Positions 43,066 through 53,410 of a DNA stretch of 64,000 nucleotides are shown in pieces (the stretch's first letter is position 1; the number at the start of each line of letters is the position of its first letter). The notes beneath the pieces were generated by a model, which was not told where the DNA came from, made no database searches, and saw only the letters and a list, made by a program, of their open reading frames with translations. The position numbers were made by a program, and so were the translations under genes. The DNA is from Cryobacterium zongtaii (GTDB taxonomy: Bacteria > Actinomycetota > Actinomycetes > Actinomycetales > Microbacteriaceae), in the NCBI RefSeq assembly GCF_002909375.1, contig NZ_PPXD01000015.1, positions 1 through 64,000 of the forward strand. Direction: 5' to 3'.

Positions 43066-44115
43066 TCAGGATTCGAAGGCGGTCGGCAGGTACTTGTCGA
43101 CGTTCTCGCTCGTGACCACCGGCGCGTTCAGCACGATGCGGGTGGGCACCTCGACCTCGACAAGATCGCTCATCGCCTTGTCCTGCACCAGCAGGCGGGC
43201 CAGCCGGATGCCATCTGCGGCCTGGGTGGACGGGTAGATGACCGTGGCCTGCAGCACGCTGTCGCCGGACTCGATCTCTCGCATCGCGTTCGCCGAGCCG
43301 GCGCCGCCGACCATGATGAATTCATCCCGGCCGGCCGCATCGATGGCCGCGAGCACGCCGACACCCTGGTCGTCGTCGTGGTTCCAGAGGGCGTCGATCT
43401 GCGGGGCCGCAGAGAGCAGCTGGGATGCCGCCGCCTCGCCGCCCTGCACGGTGAAGTCGGCCGCCACCCGGTTCTCGACCGCCAGGCCGCAGTCGTCGAG
43501 GGCATCAGCGAAGCCGCGGCTACGGTCCTGGGTCAGCGGCAGCGAGTCGACGCCGGCAATCTCCGCGACGACGGCGTCAGGGTTGTCGCCGACCTCCTCA
43601 CAGATGTACGTGCCCGCGCTCACCCCCATCCCGTAGTTGTCGCCGAGGATCGTGGTGCGGGCGGCGAAGGTGCTGGAGAATTCCCGGTCGACGTTGATCA
43701 CCGGGATTCCCGCCTCCATCGCCTGGATGGCGACCTCGGTCAAGGCGGCGCCGTCGGTGGGCAGCAGGACGATGGCGTCGACGCCGTCGTTGATGAAGCC
43801 CTCCACCTGGCTGATCTGGAGGTTGGCGTCGTTGGTGCCTTCGGCGACCCTGAGGTCGATGTCCGGGTACTTCTCCGCCTCGGCGATGGCCGCCGAGTTG
43901 ATCGCGGCGAGCCAGCCGTGGTCGGCGGCGGGACCGGAGAAGCCGATCACGACGGTGTCCCCGGTCTCGGCGTTCTCTTCGAGCGAGGCACTGGTGGGTT
44001 CGGTGTCGGATTCTTCAGTGCTGCCGGGGGTGCAGGCCGCCAGTAGTCCGACCATGGCGAGCGAGGTTCCGGCGGCCAGGAGCATCTTGCGGCGCCTGGT
44101 GCGTAGTGCATGCAT
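43066..44115 (-). CDS. ribose-type (CUT2) ABC transporter substrate-binding lipoprotein
   Basis: The 349-residue protein starts MHALRTRRRKMLLAAGTSLA with lipobox GLLAAC (Cys at about 29). The rest is an RbsB-like family 2 binding protein: TVVIGFSGPAADHGWLAAINSAA, INDGVDAIVLLPTDGAALTE, GIPVINVDREFSS and LWNHDDDQGVGVLAAI. ATG 44115 has AAGGAGG 5 bases upstream. It is divergent from the ATPase and permease genes of the same importer. An inositol, ribose or similar small polyol is plausible. Confidence 0.87.
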   Translation of the reverse strand: MHALRTRRRKMLLAAGTSLAMVGLLAACTPGSTEESDTEPTSASLEENAETGDTVVIGFSGPAADHGWLAAINSAAIAEAEKYPDIDLRVAEGTNDANLQISQVEGFINDGVDAIVLLPTDGAALTEVAIQAMEAGIPVINVDREFSSTFAARTTILGDNYGMGVSAGTYICEEVGDNPDAVVAEIAGVDSLPLTQDRSRGFADALDDCGLAVENRVAADFTVQGGEAAASQLLSAAPQIDALWNHDDDQGVGVLAAIDAAGRDEFIMVGGAGSANAMREIESGDSVLQATVIYPSTQAADGIRLARLLVQDKAMSDLVEVEVPTRIVLNAPVVTSENVDKYLPTAFES

Positions 44116-44247
44116 GTGGTCCTCCTTATTGGTGAATCGCAGGTTCGCCAACGAAGAGGTGCGCAGCAAACCGGGCGAAAGGGTGCATCCCGGAGGCCTA
44201 TCAACGCTGACGCGGCACACAGTAGCAGAAGTATCCCCATTTATCGC

Positions 44248-44285
44248 CGACTTAATCTCGTGCATCGACATATGTGTGTTATGTT
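44248..44285 (+). promoter_or_regulatory. candidate promoter and regulator half-site before the importer ATPase
   Basis: TATGTT (44280-44285) lies 6 bases before ATG 44292, which has no ribosome-binding site, so transcription may start at the ATG and give a leaderless mRNA. CGACTTAAT (44248-44256) is the complement of the TAAGTCG half-site seen at the ROK gene. No convincing -35 was found. Confidence 0.4.
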
Positions 44286-44291
44286 GCCCGC

Positions 44292-45812
44292 ATGATCGAC
44301 GACGACCATTCGGAACCCCTGCTCAGGGTGCACGGAATCACGAAGGCGTTCGCCGGCGTGCAGGCGCTCAAGGGGGTCGACCTGGAGGTTCGCCCGGCCG
44401 AAGTGCACTGCCTTTTGGGGCAGAACGGCGCCGGCAAGTCCACCCTGATCAAGGTGCTCTCCGGTGTGTATCAACCCGACGGGGGCGTCATCCGGTGGCA
44501 GGGCGATGAAGTGTCGATCATCCATCCGGTCTTCGCGCTCGGCCTCGGCATCGCCACGATGTACCAGGAACTCGACGTCGTCGACGGCCTCACCATCGCC
44601 GAGAACATCTTCCTCGGGCACGAGCGCTCCTCCGGGGGCCTGCTCAAGGTGAAGGAGGCCAATCGCGCCGCCCGCGCCCTACTCGTGCGGCTCGGCCACG
44701 GCAATCTGTCGCCCAGCACTGAGGTGGGCCGGCTGTCCGCCGCGAACAAGCAGATCGTCAGCATGGCGCGGGCGCTGTCCCACGACACGAAGCTGATCAT
44801 CATGGACGAGCCCAGCGCGGTGCTGGACTCCGAGGAAGTGCGAAACCTGTTCAGGGTCATCCGCGAGCTCACCGCCCAGGGCGTCGCCGTGGTGTACATC
44901 TCGCACCGCCTCGAGGAGATCCGGCAGATCGGCGACCGGATCACCGTGATCAAGGACGGCAGCAGCATGGCCGTCGGACTGAGCGTTGCGGACACCTCCA
45001 CCGCCGACCTGATCACCCTGATGACGGGGCGGACCGTGGCGAACGTCTTCCCCGACCGGGTTCCGGTGCCCGCCGAGGCCCCGGTGCTCATCGAGGTGGC
45101 GGGCCTCGGCCTGCGCGGCATCTTCGCCGACGTGAGCCTGAGCGTGCGCGGGGGCGAAATCGTCGGCCTCGCCGGGCTGGTCGGGTCCGGCCGGTCCGAG
45201 ATCCTGGAGACCATCTACGGGGCTCGCAAGGCCTCGGCCGGGCACGTGACCGTGGCTGGGGTGCGGCTCGCGGCCGGCTCGGTGAATGACGCCGTCAAGG
45301 CCGGTATCGGCTTGGCTCCGGAAGAGCGCAAGAGCCAGGGCCTGATCCTGGACGAACAGGTCTACCGCAACGTCACCCTGTCGACCTTCGCCAGGTTCGC
45401 TCGCGGCGGTTTCCTCGACGAGCGCCGCGAACGGCAAGTAGCGCTCGAGCAGATGCAGGCCCTCGAGCTGCGACCGGCCGACCCCGACCGGGCCACCCGC
45501 ACGCTGTCCGGCGGCAACCAACAGAAGGTACTCCTCGCCCGCTGGCTGCTGCACGGCACCAAGGTGCTTCTGCTGGATGAACCGACCCGGGGCGTCGACG
45601 TGGGCGCCCGCGCCGAGATTTACGCCCTCATCCGCCGGCTGGCCGCCGCCGGTACCGCCATCATCCTGGTCTCGAGTGAGATCGAGGAAGTCATCGGACT
45701 CGCCGACCGGGTGCTCGTCATCGGCGACGGCGAGGTGCTGACCACCACCGACGCGCACGCCATCGACGAGGCCGGCGTGCTCGATCTGGTCATGAAAGGA
45801 GCAGCAGCGTGA
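44292..45812 (+). CDS. ribose-type ABC importer ATPase (two ATPase domains)
   Basis: The 506-residue protein is a tandem ATPase of the RbsA class. Domain 1 has Walker A GQNGAGKST, signature-like RLSAANKQIVSMARAL and Walker B IIMDEPSAVLD. Domain 2 has the degenerate P-loop GLVGSGRSE usual in this family, LSGGNQQKVLLARWL and LLLDEPTRGVD. Start ATG 44292 is preferred to the frame-open 44274 by family length, but has no ribosome site. Its end overlaps the permease start (GTGA). It powers import of the sugar bound by 43066-44115. Confidence 0.9.
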   Translation: MIDDDHSEPLLRVHGITKAFAGVQALKGVDLEVRPAEVHCLLGQNGAGKSTLIKVLSGVYQPDGGVIRWQGDEVSIIHPVFALGLGIATMYQELDVVDGLTIAENIFLGHERSSGGLLKVKEANRAARALLVRLGHGNLSPSTEVGRLSAANKQIVSMARALSHDTKLIIMDEPSAVLDSEEVRNLFRVIRELTAQGVAVVYISHRLEEIRQIGDRITVIKDGSSMAVGLSVADTSTADLITLMTGRTVANVFPDRVPVPAEAPVLIEVAGLGLRGIFADVSLSVRGGEIVGLAGLVGSGRSEILETIYGARKASAGHVTVAGVRLAAGSVNDAVKAGIGLAPEERKSQGLILDEQVYRNVTLSTFARFARGGFLDERRERQVALEQMQALELRPADPDRATRTLSGGNQQKVLLARWLLHGTKVLLLDEPTRGVDVGARAEIYALIRRLAAAGTAIILVSSEIEEVIGLADRVLVIGDGEVLTTTDAHAIDEAGVLDLVMKGAAA

Positions 45813-46849
45813 GCGAACCCAACGGTGCCATCGCCGCCCAGACCGTCCCCGAAACCGGAGGCGAAAACCGTCCAGGTGTGCTCAGGCGGATCATGAGCGG
45901 ATCCGTCGGCCGCAACCTCGGGTTGGTGATCGCGCTGGTGGTGCTGGTGATCGTGGGCACCGTCACCGCCGGCGACAGATTCGCCAGCTACGACAACTTC
46001 CTCACCATCATCCGTTTCGCCTCGATCATCGGGGTGATCAGCATCGGCCTGACCTTTGTGATCATCGCGGGCGGCATCGACCTGTCCGTCGGGTCGGTGA
46101 TGGGCCTGGCCACCGTGGTCGCCAGCCTCACCGCCGTGCAGGCCGCCGCCACCCAGAGTTCCTGGCTGTTGATGGTGCTGATCCCGGTCGGCGTGGGGAT
46201 CGCGGCCGGGCTGATCAACGGGATCGTGATCGCGTACGGCAATGTCGTGGCGTTCATGGCCACGCTAGCCATGCTCGTCGGCGCCCGCGGACTCGCCGAA
46301 CTCATCTCCGGTCGCCGCACCCAGATCGTCATCGAAACCGGCTTCCTGCAGTTCACCCGGTCGAGCATCATCGGCGTCCCCCTGCTGATCTGGGTCTTCC
46401 TCATCGTCGCCATCCTGGCCTGGTTCCTGTTGAACCGCACGACCTTCGGCCGGCGCACGGTGGCCATCGGCGGCAACCGGGAGGCGTCCAGGCTGGCCGG
46501 AATCCGGGTGAAGCGACACCTGGTTTACGTCTACGTGCTCAGCGGCCTGACCGCCGGGATCGCGGGGATCATGATGCTCGGCCGCACCACAGCGGGCACA
46601 TCCACCCACGGCGGCCTGTACGAGCTCGACGCCATCGCGGCCGTGGTGGTCGGCGGCACCCTGCTCATCGGCGGCCGCGGCACGATCGTGGGCACGGTGC
46701 TCGGCGTGCTGATCTTCAGCACCCTCACCAATGTGTTCACCCAGAACAACCTGGACACCTCGGTGCAGTCCATCACGAAGGGCCTCATCATCGTGGTCGC
46801 GGTGTTGTTGCAGCAGCGTTTCGCCAGTCGCGGCCCGTCCGGCACCTAG
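45809..46849 (+). CDS. ribose-type ABC importer permease (RbsC-like)
   Basis: The 346-residue protein has eight to ten helices starting at LGLVIALVVLVIVGTVTAGDR (about residues 33-53), with the family blocks TFVIIAGGIDLSVGSVMGL, VIAYGNVVAFMATLAML and AIGGNREASRLAGIRVKRH, and the C-terminal VVVGGTLLIGGRGTIVGTVLG (seen as GGTLLIGGRGTIVGT). GTG 45809 overlaps the ATPase stop. A hairpin follows directly after the stop. Confidence 0.9.
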   Translation: MSEPNGAIAAQTVPETGGENRPGVLRRIMSGSVGRNLGLVIALVVLVIVGTVTAGDRFASYDNFLTIIRFASIIGVISIGLTFVIIAGGIDLSVGSVMGLATVVASLTAVQAAATQSSWLLMVLIPVGVGIAAGLINGIVIAYGNVVAFMATLAMLVGARGLAELISGRRTQIVIETGFLQFTRSSIIGVPLLIWVFLIVAILAWFLLNRTTFGRRTVAIGGNREASRLAGIRVKRHLVYVYVLSGLTAGIAGIMMLGRTTAGTSTHGGLYELDAIAAVVVGGTLLIGGRGTIVGTVLGVLIFSTLTNVFTQNNLDTSVQSITKGLIIVVAVLLQQRFASRGPSGT

Positions 46850-46870
46850 CCGGCCGGGGCGCCCGGCCGG
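46850..46870. terminator. terminator hairpin after the importer permease
   Basis: CCGGCCGGG (46850-46858) pairs perfectly with CCCGGCCGG (46862-46870) around three bases, starting within one base of the permease stop at 46849. No U tract follows. Confidence 0.6.
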
Positions 46871-46903
46871 GAAGACGCCAGGATAGTGGCGCAGAATAGG
46901 CAC

Positions 46904-47902
46904 ATGCCCTTTTCCCCGGTTATGCCCACCTCCATGCGCGCCCTGGTCATCGACCGCACGGGCGGCCCCGACGAACTCCACGTGGCCGAGCTGCCACTGC
47001 CCATCGCGGTAGGCGACGAGCTCCTCGTGCGCGTGGTGGCCGCGGGCATCAACCCCATCGACGCGAAGACCAGGGCCGGGTCCGGCGCCGCAGCCGCAAT
47101 CGGCGGTTACCCCACAGTGCTGGGCAACGACTTCAGCGGGGTCGTCGTGCGCGCCCCCTACGACACCTTTGAGTTGCAGCCCGGCGACGCCGTGTACGGC
47201 ATGGCCCGGCCGCCGCGGATCGCGGGCAGCTACGCCGAATACCTCGTGGTGTCGAGCCTGTCCGTCGCCCGCAAGCCCGCCGCGGTGAGCCATGTCGAGG
47301 CCGCCGGCATCCCGTTGGCCGCGATGACAGCCTGGGGCATGGTGAACCTCGCCGAGGCCGGCCCCGGCCAGCGGATACTCATCCACGCCGGCAGCGGCGG
47401 CGTCGGCCACTTCGCCGTACAGTTCGCCAGGCACCTGGGCGCCCACGTCATCGCGACGGGCTCCACGGCCTCGATCGAGTTCCTGCAGCGCCTCGGCGCG
47501 CACGAGGTGATCGACTACAGCACCACCCGGTTCGAGAAGAACCTCACGAACCTCGACAGTGTCATCGACCTGATCGGCAATGTGCACGATGACACCGGCA
47601 CCCGCTCGCTCGCGGTGCTGCGGCCGGACGGCCTGCTCGTGAACGCCCCCACCGGCAGCTGGCCCACCATGCAGGCCGACGCCGCCGCCGCTGGCGTGCG
47701 CGCCACCGGCTACAAGGTCGCTGCCGACGCCCGGGTGCTCGACACCATCACGGCACTGATCGACAACGGCAGCGTGCGGGTGAACATCGACTCGGTCTTC
47801 GATCTCGAGGACGGCGCCGCCGCACACCGGGCCATCGAGGGCGGCCACACCCGCGGCAAGATCGTGTTGCGGGTCTCCGACGTCGACGAGAGCGCCGCGT
47901 GA
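46904..47902 (+). CDS. NADPH:quinone oxidoreductase-like MDR family enzyme
   Basis: The 332-residue protein belongs to the zinc-free quinone reductase branch of medium-chain dehydrogenases: MRALVIDRTGGPDELHVAEL, AAGINPIDAKTRAG, LGNDFSGVV, and the cofactor motif ILIHAGSGGVGHFAVQFARH (seen here as IHAGSGGVGHFAVQ). No structural zinc cysteines are visible. Several in-frame starts exist (46886 GTG, 46904, 46922, 46934); ATG 46904 is a compromise. It overlaps the photolyase by 4 bases, so both may respond to oxidative or light stress. Confidence 0.85.
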   Translation: MPFSPVMPTSMRALVIDRTGGPDELHVAELPLPIAVGDELLVRVVAAGINPIDAKTRAGSGAAAAIGGYPTVLGNDFSGVVVRAPYDTFELQPGDAVYGMARPPRIAGSYAEYLVVSSLSVARKPAAVSHVEAAGIPLAAMTAWGMVNLAEAGPGQRILIHAGSGGVGHFAVQFARHLGAHVIATGSTASIEFLQRLGAHEVIDYSTTRFEKNLTNLDSVIDLIGNVHDDTGTRSLAVLRPDGLLVNAPTGSWPTMQADAAAAGVRATGYKVAADARVLDTITALIDNGSVRVNIDSVFDLEDGAAAHRAIEGGHTRGKIVLRVSDVDESAA

Positions 47903-49365
47903 CCGGCGCAGGCGGTTCCGCGGCCCAAACAGGCCCGGCCCATCCCGACGGGCCTTCGCTGGTCTGGTTGCGTGATGACCTGCGGCTGGGTGACAACCCA
48001 GCCCTCACCGCCGCGGTCGAACGCGACCGGCCGCTCACGCTGGTCTATCTTCTCGACGAGACCTCCCCCGGCATCCGCCCGCTCGGCGGCGCCGCCCGCT
48101 GGTGGCTGCACCAGAGCCTGGTCTCCCTGGCCGCCGACACGGCGGCCCTCGGCGGCCGCCTGGTGCTGCGCCGCGGTGCCGCGGCGACCGTGATCGCCGA
48201 GCTCGTCGATGAGCTCGGCGCCGGCGCGGTGTTTTGGAACCGGCGGTACGGCGAAGCCGAGCGCGACGTGGACACCCAGATCAAGGCGAGCCTCACCGAG
48301 GCCGGCATCGTGGCGCACAGCTTCGCCGGCTCCCTGCTCTTCGAACCGTGGACCATCCGCACCGGCGGCGGCACCCCGTACACGGTGTTCACCCCGTTCT
48401 GGCGGGCCTGCACCGCCGGCCCACCGCCACGGACGCCCTACCCCGCACCGGCATCGCTCGATCTGCCCGGCGACACCGACGCAGCCAGCCCAGCGCGCAG
48501 CACCCCCGCCACCCTGCCCTCCGACGACCTCGACTCGTGGGAGCTGGAGCCGCGCCACCCGGACTGGGCCGACGGGCTGCGCGAGGCCTGGACCCCCGGC
48601 GAAGGCGCCGCGCAGCAGCTGCTCGCGGCCTTCCTCGACGACGCCCTGCCGCGGTACGGCACCGAACGCGACCTGCCGGCGCAACAGGCCACCTCGAGGC
48701 TCTCGCCGTACCTGCGCTGGGGCGAAATCAGTCCGCACCAGATTTGGCACGCCACCGACGTCGCCCGGCGGGGCCTCACCGGCGCAGCCGCCAGCAGCGC
48801 GACCCGGTTCCTCACCGAGGTCGGCTGGCGTGAGTTCGCGTACCACGTGCTCTTCCACGCACCCGATCTGGCCACGGCCAACCTGCGCCCCGGCTTCGAC
48901 GCCTTCCCCTGGCCGCCGCTGGACGAGCGCGCCCTGCAGGCCTGGCGGCAGGGCCGCACCGGCTTCCGGTTGGTGGATGCCGGCATGCGTGAGCTGTGGC
49001 GCACCGGCAGCATGCACAACCGGGTGCGCATGGTCACGGCGTCGTTCCTGATCAAGAACCTGCTCATCGACTGGCGGCTGGGCGAGCAGTGGTTCTGGGA
49101 CACCCTCGTCGACGCCGACCCGGCCAGCAACCCCTTCGGCTGGCAGTGGGTGGCCGGGTCGGGGGCGGATGCCGCGCCGTACTTCCGGGTGTTCAACCCC
49201 GAACTGCAGGCGGCCAAGTTCGATCCCGCCAACGAATACGTGCGGCAGAACGTGCCCGAATGGGGCACCGGGGCCTACCCGCAGCCCATCGTCGACCTCG
49301 GCGAAACCCGCCGGGCCGCCCTGGCCGCCTACGAGCAGGTCAAGAACTCGCGACCTGTGAGTTAA
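47899..49365 (+). CDS. phr: deoxyribodipyrimidine photolyase
   Basis: The 488-residue flavoprotein repairs cyclobutane pyrimidine dimers using blue light. It has the N-terminal antenna domain (LVWLRDDLRLGDNPALTAAV) and C-terminal FAD domain with TSRLSPYLRWGEISPHQIW, VGWREFAYHVLFH, TGFRLVDAGMRELWRTGSMHNRVRM (key GMRELWRTGSMHNRVRM) and WQWVAGSGADAAPYFRVFNP. Length is normal for class I enzymes. GTG 47899 overlaps the previous stop. Its last codons lie in palindromic repeat copy C. Confidence 0.93.
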   Translation: MTGAGGSAAQTGPAHPDGPSLVWLRDDLRLGDNPALTAAVERDRPLTLVYLLDETSPGIRPLGGAARWWLHQSLVSLAADTAALGGRLVLRRGAAATVIAELVDELGAGAVFWNRRYGEAERDVDTQIKASLTEAGIVAHSFAGSLLFEPWTIRTGGGTPYTVFTPFWRACTAGPPPRTPYPAPASLDLPGDTDAASPARSTPATLPSDDLDSWELEPRHPDWADGLREAWTPGEGAAQQLLAAFLDDALPRYGTERDLPAQQATSRLSPYLRWGEISPHQIWHATDVARRGLTGAAASSATRFLTEVGWREFAYHVLFHAPDLATANLRPGFDAFPWPPLDERALQAWRQGRTGFRLVDAGMRELWRTGSMHNRVRMVTASFLIKNLLIDWRLGEQWFWDTLVDADPASNPFGWQWVAGSGADAAPYFRVFNPELQAAKFDPANEYVRQNVPEWGTGAYPQPIVDLGETRRAALAAYEQVKNSRPVS

Positions 49366-49410
49366 CCCCCGGAATCTCGAGGTTTTCGGGGCTTTTTCTC
49401 ACGGTTCGCG
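49349..49410. repeat. palindromic intergenic repeat, copy C
   Basis: A 62-base imperfect palindrome (CGCGACCTGTGAG...CTCACGGTTCGCG) around CTCGAGG. It shares its core and ends with copies at 13174 and 21692. Its left arm supplies the last codons of the photolyase gene, and the right arm ends 4 bases before the acetyltransferase stop. Confidence 0.65.
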
Positions 49411-49413
49411 GAT

Positions 49414-50052
49414 CTAGAGGGCGCGCTCCAGCACGTAGTCGTCTTCGTAGCGCTCGCCCACCAGGAACCGTTTGATACCCACCTGTTCGAAGCCGTGCTT
49501 GCCGTAGAAGCGCAGGGCGCGCACGTTCTCCTGGTTCACGCCGAGCCAGGAGCCGGCGGCCCCACGCTCCCGGGCGGCATCGAGAGTGGCCGCCATCAGG
49601 GCGGCGGCCGTGCCGCTGCCGTGCGCCTCGGCGCGCACATAGCATTTGCTCAGCTCGGCGGTGGGGCGGATCCGGATCGCGCCGGCGGCATCCGCGTCGT
49701 GCGGTTCACCGAAGACGAGCATCGTGTAGCCGGTGAGGGTGCCCGCGCCGGTTTCGGCCACGAGCAGGAGCCGGTCCGGGTCGGCGAGGAAGGCCTCGAA
49801 GTTCGCCGGGGCGAGCACACGCGTAAGGAACGCGGCGATGGCGTCGGCGCTGGTGTGCGGCGGGCAGGCCAGGGCGAAGGTGGCCTCGGCCAGCTCGGCG
49901 AGCGCCGCGGCTTCGTCGGGACGGGCCGGGCGAATCCGCACCTCGGCGGCGGGCCGGGTCGGTGCAGGGTCGGTCGGTGCGGGGCCTGTCGAAGCAGGGT
50001 CGGTCGGTGCGGGGCCTGTCGAAGCAGGGTCTGTCGGTGTGGTCTCGGTCAC
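49414..50052 (-). CDS. GNAT-family N-acetyltransferase with repeat-derived N-terminus
   Basis: The 212-residue protein has a GNAT domain from about residue 38: VRIRPARPDEAAALAELAE, ELSKCYVRAEAHGSGTAAALMAA (acetyl-CoA pyrophosphate loop, with S-G-T in place of the common G-x-G) and GVNQENVRALRFYGKHGFEQVG. The first 35 residues are a low-complexity TDPASTGPAP repeat coded by two exact 30-base units, so a repeat seems to have extended the N-terminus. GTG 50052 is used; the domain itself would start near residue 38. Substrate unknown. Confidence 0.8.
   Translation of the reverse strand: MTETTPTDPASTGPAPTDPASTGPAPTDPAPTRPAAEVRIRPARPDEAAALAELAEATFALACPPHTSADAIAAFLTRVLAPANFEAFLADPDRLLLVAETGAGTLTGYTMLVFGEPHDADAAGAIRIRPTAELSKCYVRAEAHGSGTAAALMAATLDAARERGAAGSWLGVNQENVRALRFYGKHGFEQVGIKRFLVGERYEDDYVLERAL
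49971..50030. repeat. two exact 30-base tandem repeats in the acetyltransferase N-terminus
   Basis: The unit from 49971 to 50000 (contains GGGGCCTGTCGAAGCAGGGT) is repeated exactly at 50001-50030, with partial copies on both sides. CCTGTCGAAGCAGG is itself a short near-palindrome (CCTGCTTCGACAGG on the other strand), like widespread repeats in actinobacterial genomes. Confidence 0.8.
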
Positions 50053-50086
50053 CGTCCCAGCTTCTCAGTCCGGCTCCGGACGCGCA

Positions 50087-50119
50087 AACGGCCCGGCCGG
50101 GGGTGCCGGCGGGGCCGTT
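50087..50119. terminator. terminator hairpin after aceB
   Basis: AACGGCCCGGCCGG (50087-50100) pairs with 50106-50119 with one mismatch. It lies between the aceB stop (50136) and the acetyltransferase start (50052). Confidence 0.65.
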
Positions 50120-50135
50120 CGCTGACGCCTGTCGC

Positions 50136-51857
<1,722 letters not shown>

Positions 51858-51903
51858 GATCGTTTTCTCCTTCGAAGCGATGCGGATGTCTGGGCCGGGC
51901 CGG

Positions 51904-53265
51904 CTAGAACTGCTCGGCCTCGGTGGAACCGGCCAGCGCGAGGGTGGCGCTGGTGGGGTTGAGCGCGGTGGCGATCCGGTCGAAGTAGCCGGTGCCCACC
52001 TCCCGCTGGTGGCGGGTGGCGGTGTAGCCGTCGGCCTCCGAGGCGAACTCGGCCTCCTGCAGGTCGACGTATGCGCTCATCTGACGCTCGGAGTAGTCCT
52101 TGGCCAGGGTGAACATGGAGTGGTTGAGGGCGTGGAAGCCTGCCAGCGTGATGAACTGGAAGGCGTACCCGCAGGCCGCGAGCTCCCGCTGGAACGCGGC
52201 GATCTGCTCGTCGTTGAGGTGGGATTTCCAGTTGAACGACGGGGAGCAGTTGTAGGCGAGCTTCTTGCCGGGGAACTGCGCGTGGATCTCCTTCGCGAAG
52301 CGCTGGGCGAGCTCGAGGTCGGGCTCGCTGCTCTCCACCCAGAGCAGGTCGGCGTACGGAGCGTAGGCCAGGCCGCGCATGATCACCACGTCGGGTCCGT
52401 TCGCGGTGTCGTAGAACCCCTCGGCGGTGCGGCCGCCGGTGAGGAATTCCTGGTCACGCTCGTCGATGTCGCTGGTGATCAGGGTGGCGGCGAGCGAGTC
52501 GGTGCGGGCGATGATGATGGTGGGCACGCCCGCGACATCCGCCGCCAGCCGGGCCGCGTTGAGGGTGCGGATGTGCTGGCCGGTGGGCACGAGCACCTTG
52601 CCGCCCATGTGGCCGCACTTCTTCTCGCTGGCGAGCTGGTCCTCCCAGTGCACACCGGCCGCGCCGGCCTCGATCATGGAGGCCATCAGCTCGTAGGCGT
52701 TCAGCGGTCCGCCGAAGCCGGCCTCGGCGTCGGCAACGATGGGCGCCATCCAGTCGATGCCGGGCTCGGCACCGGATGCGGCCGCCTCGGCGCCCTCGAT
52801 CTGGCCGGCCCGCAGCAGCGCGTTGTTGATGCGCCGCACCACGGCCGGCACCGAGTTGGCCGGGTAGAGCGACTGGTCGGGGTAGGTCTGGCCGGACAGG
52901 TTCGCGTCGGCGGCGACCTGCCAGCCGGACAGGTAGATGGCCTTGAGTCCGGCGCGCACCTGCTGCACGGCCTGGTTGCCGGTGAGGGCGCCGAGCGCGT
53001 GGACCCACTCGGGGTTCTCCGGGGTGCCGTTCTGGTGGATGAGCTCCCAGAGCTTCTCCGCGCCGCGCCGGGCCAGGGTGCGTTCTTCACGAACGGCACC
53101 GCGCAGGGCGATCACGTCGTCGGCGGTGTAGTCGCGGCGCACACCCTCCCAGCGCGGGTCGGCCGCCCATTCCAGGGCGAGCTCCGCGGCCGTCTGGGTC
53201 TGGTCGCCGGGGCGGGCGGCGGGGCTGCCGGATGCGGTGGGGCCGGATGCGGTGGGGTTCGTCAT
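51904..53265 (-). CDS. aceA: isocitrate lyase
   Basis: The 453-residue enzyme cleaves isocitrate to succinate and glyoxylate. The active-site cysteine is in [11 protein letters not shown] (C217), with [18 protein letters not shown] and [10 protein letters not shown], and the C-terminal [18 protein letters not shown] 53265 has GAGGAG 6 bases upstream; an upstream ATG at 53289 reads through that ribosome site. The first 18 residues are a Thr/Ala/Ser-Gly linker. A RamB-like regulator is divergent with 145 bases between. Confidence 0.96.
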   Translation of the reverse strand: MTNPTASGPTASGSPAARPGDQTQTAAELALEWAADPRWEGVRRDYTADDVIALRGAVREERTLARRGAEKLWELIHQNGTPENPEWVHALGALTGNQAVQQVRAGLKAIYLSGWQVAADANLSGQTYPDQSLYPANSVPAVVRRINNALLRAGQIEGAEAAASGAEPGIDWMAPIVADAEAGFGGPLNAYELMASMIEAGAAGVHWEDQLASEKKCGHMGGKVLVPTGQHIRTLNAARLAADVAGVPTIIIARTDSLAATLITSDIDERDQEFLTGGRTAEGFYDTANGPDVVIMRGLAYAPYADLLWVESSEPDLELAQRFAKEIHAQFPGKKLAYNCSPSFNWKSHLNDEQIAAFQRELAACGYAFQFITLAGFHALNHSMFTLAKDYSERQMSAYVDLQEAEFASEADGYTATRHQREVGTGYFDRIATALNPTSATLALAGSTEAEQF

Positions 53266-53410
53266 GGTGTTCTCCTCGGTCAGCGTCATTGCGGAACTGG
53301 TGCGTGCACCCACTCTGCTGCGCGCCACCGACCGCACCCCGGGCCCAATCCGAAGAAGAAATCCTGTTCTTCCGGTTGTGTGAACAATCGCCGCATGTGA
53401 GCATGAGCAC

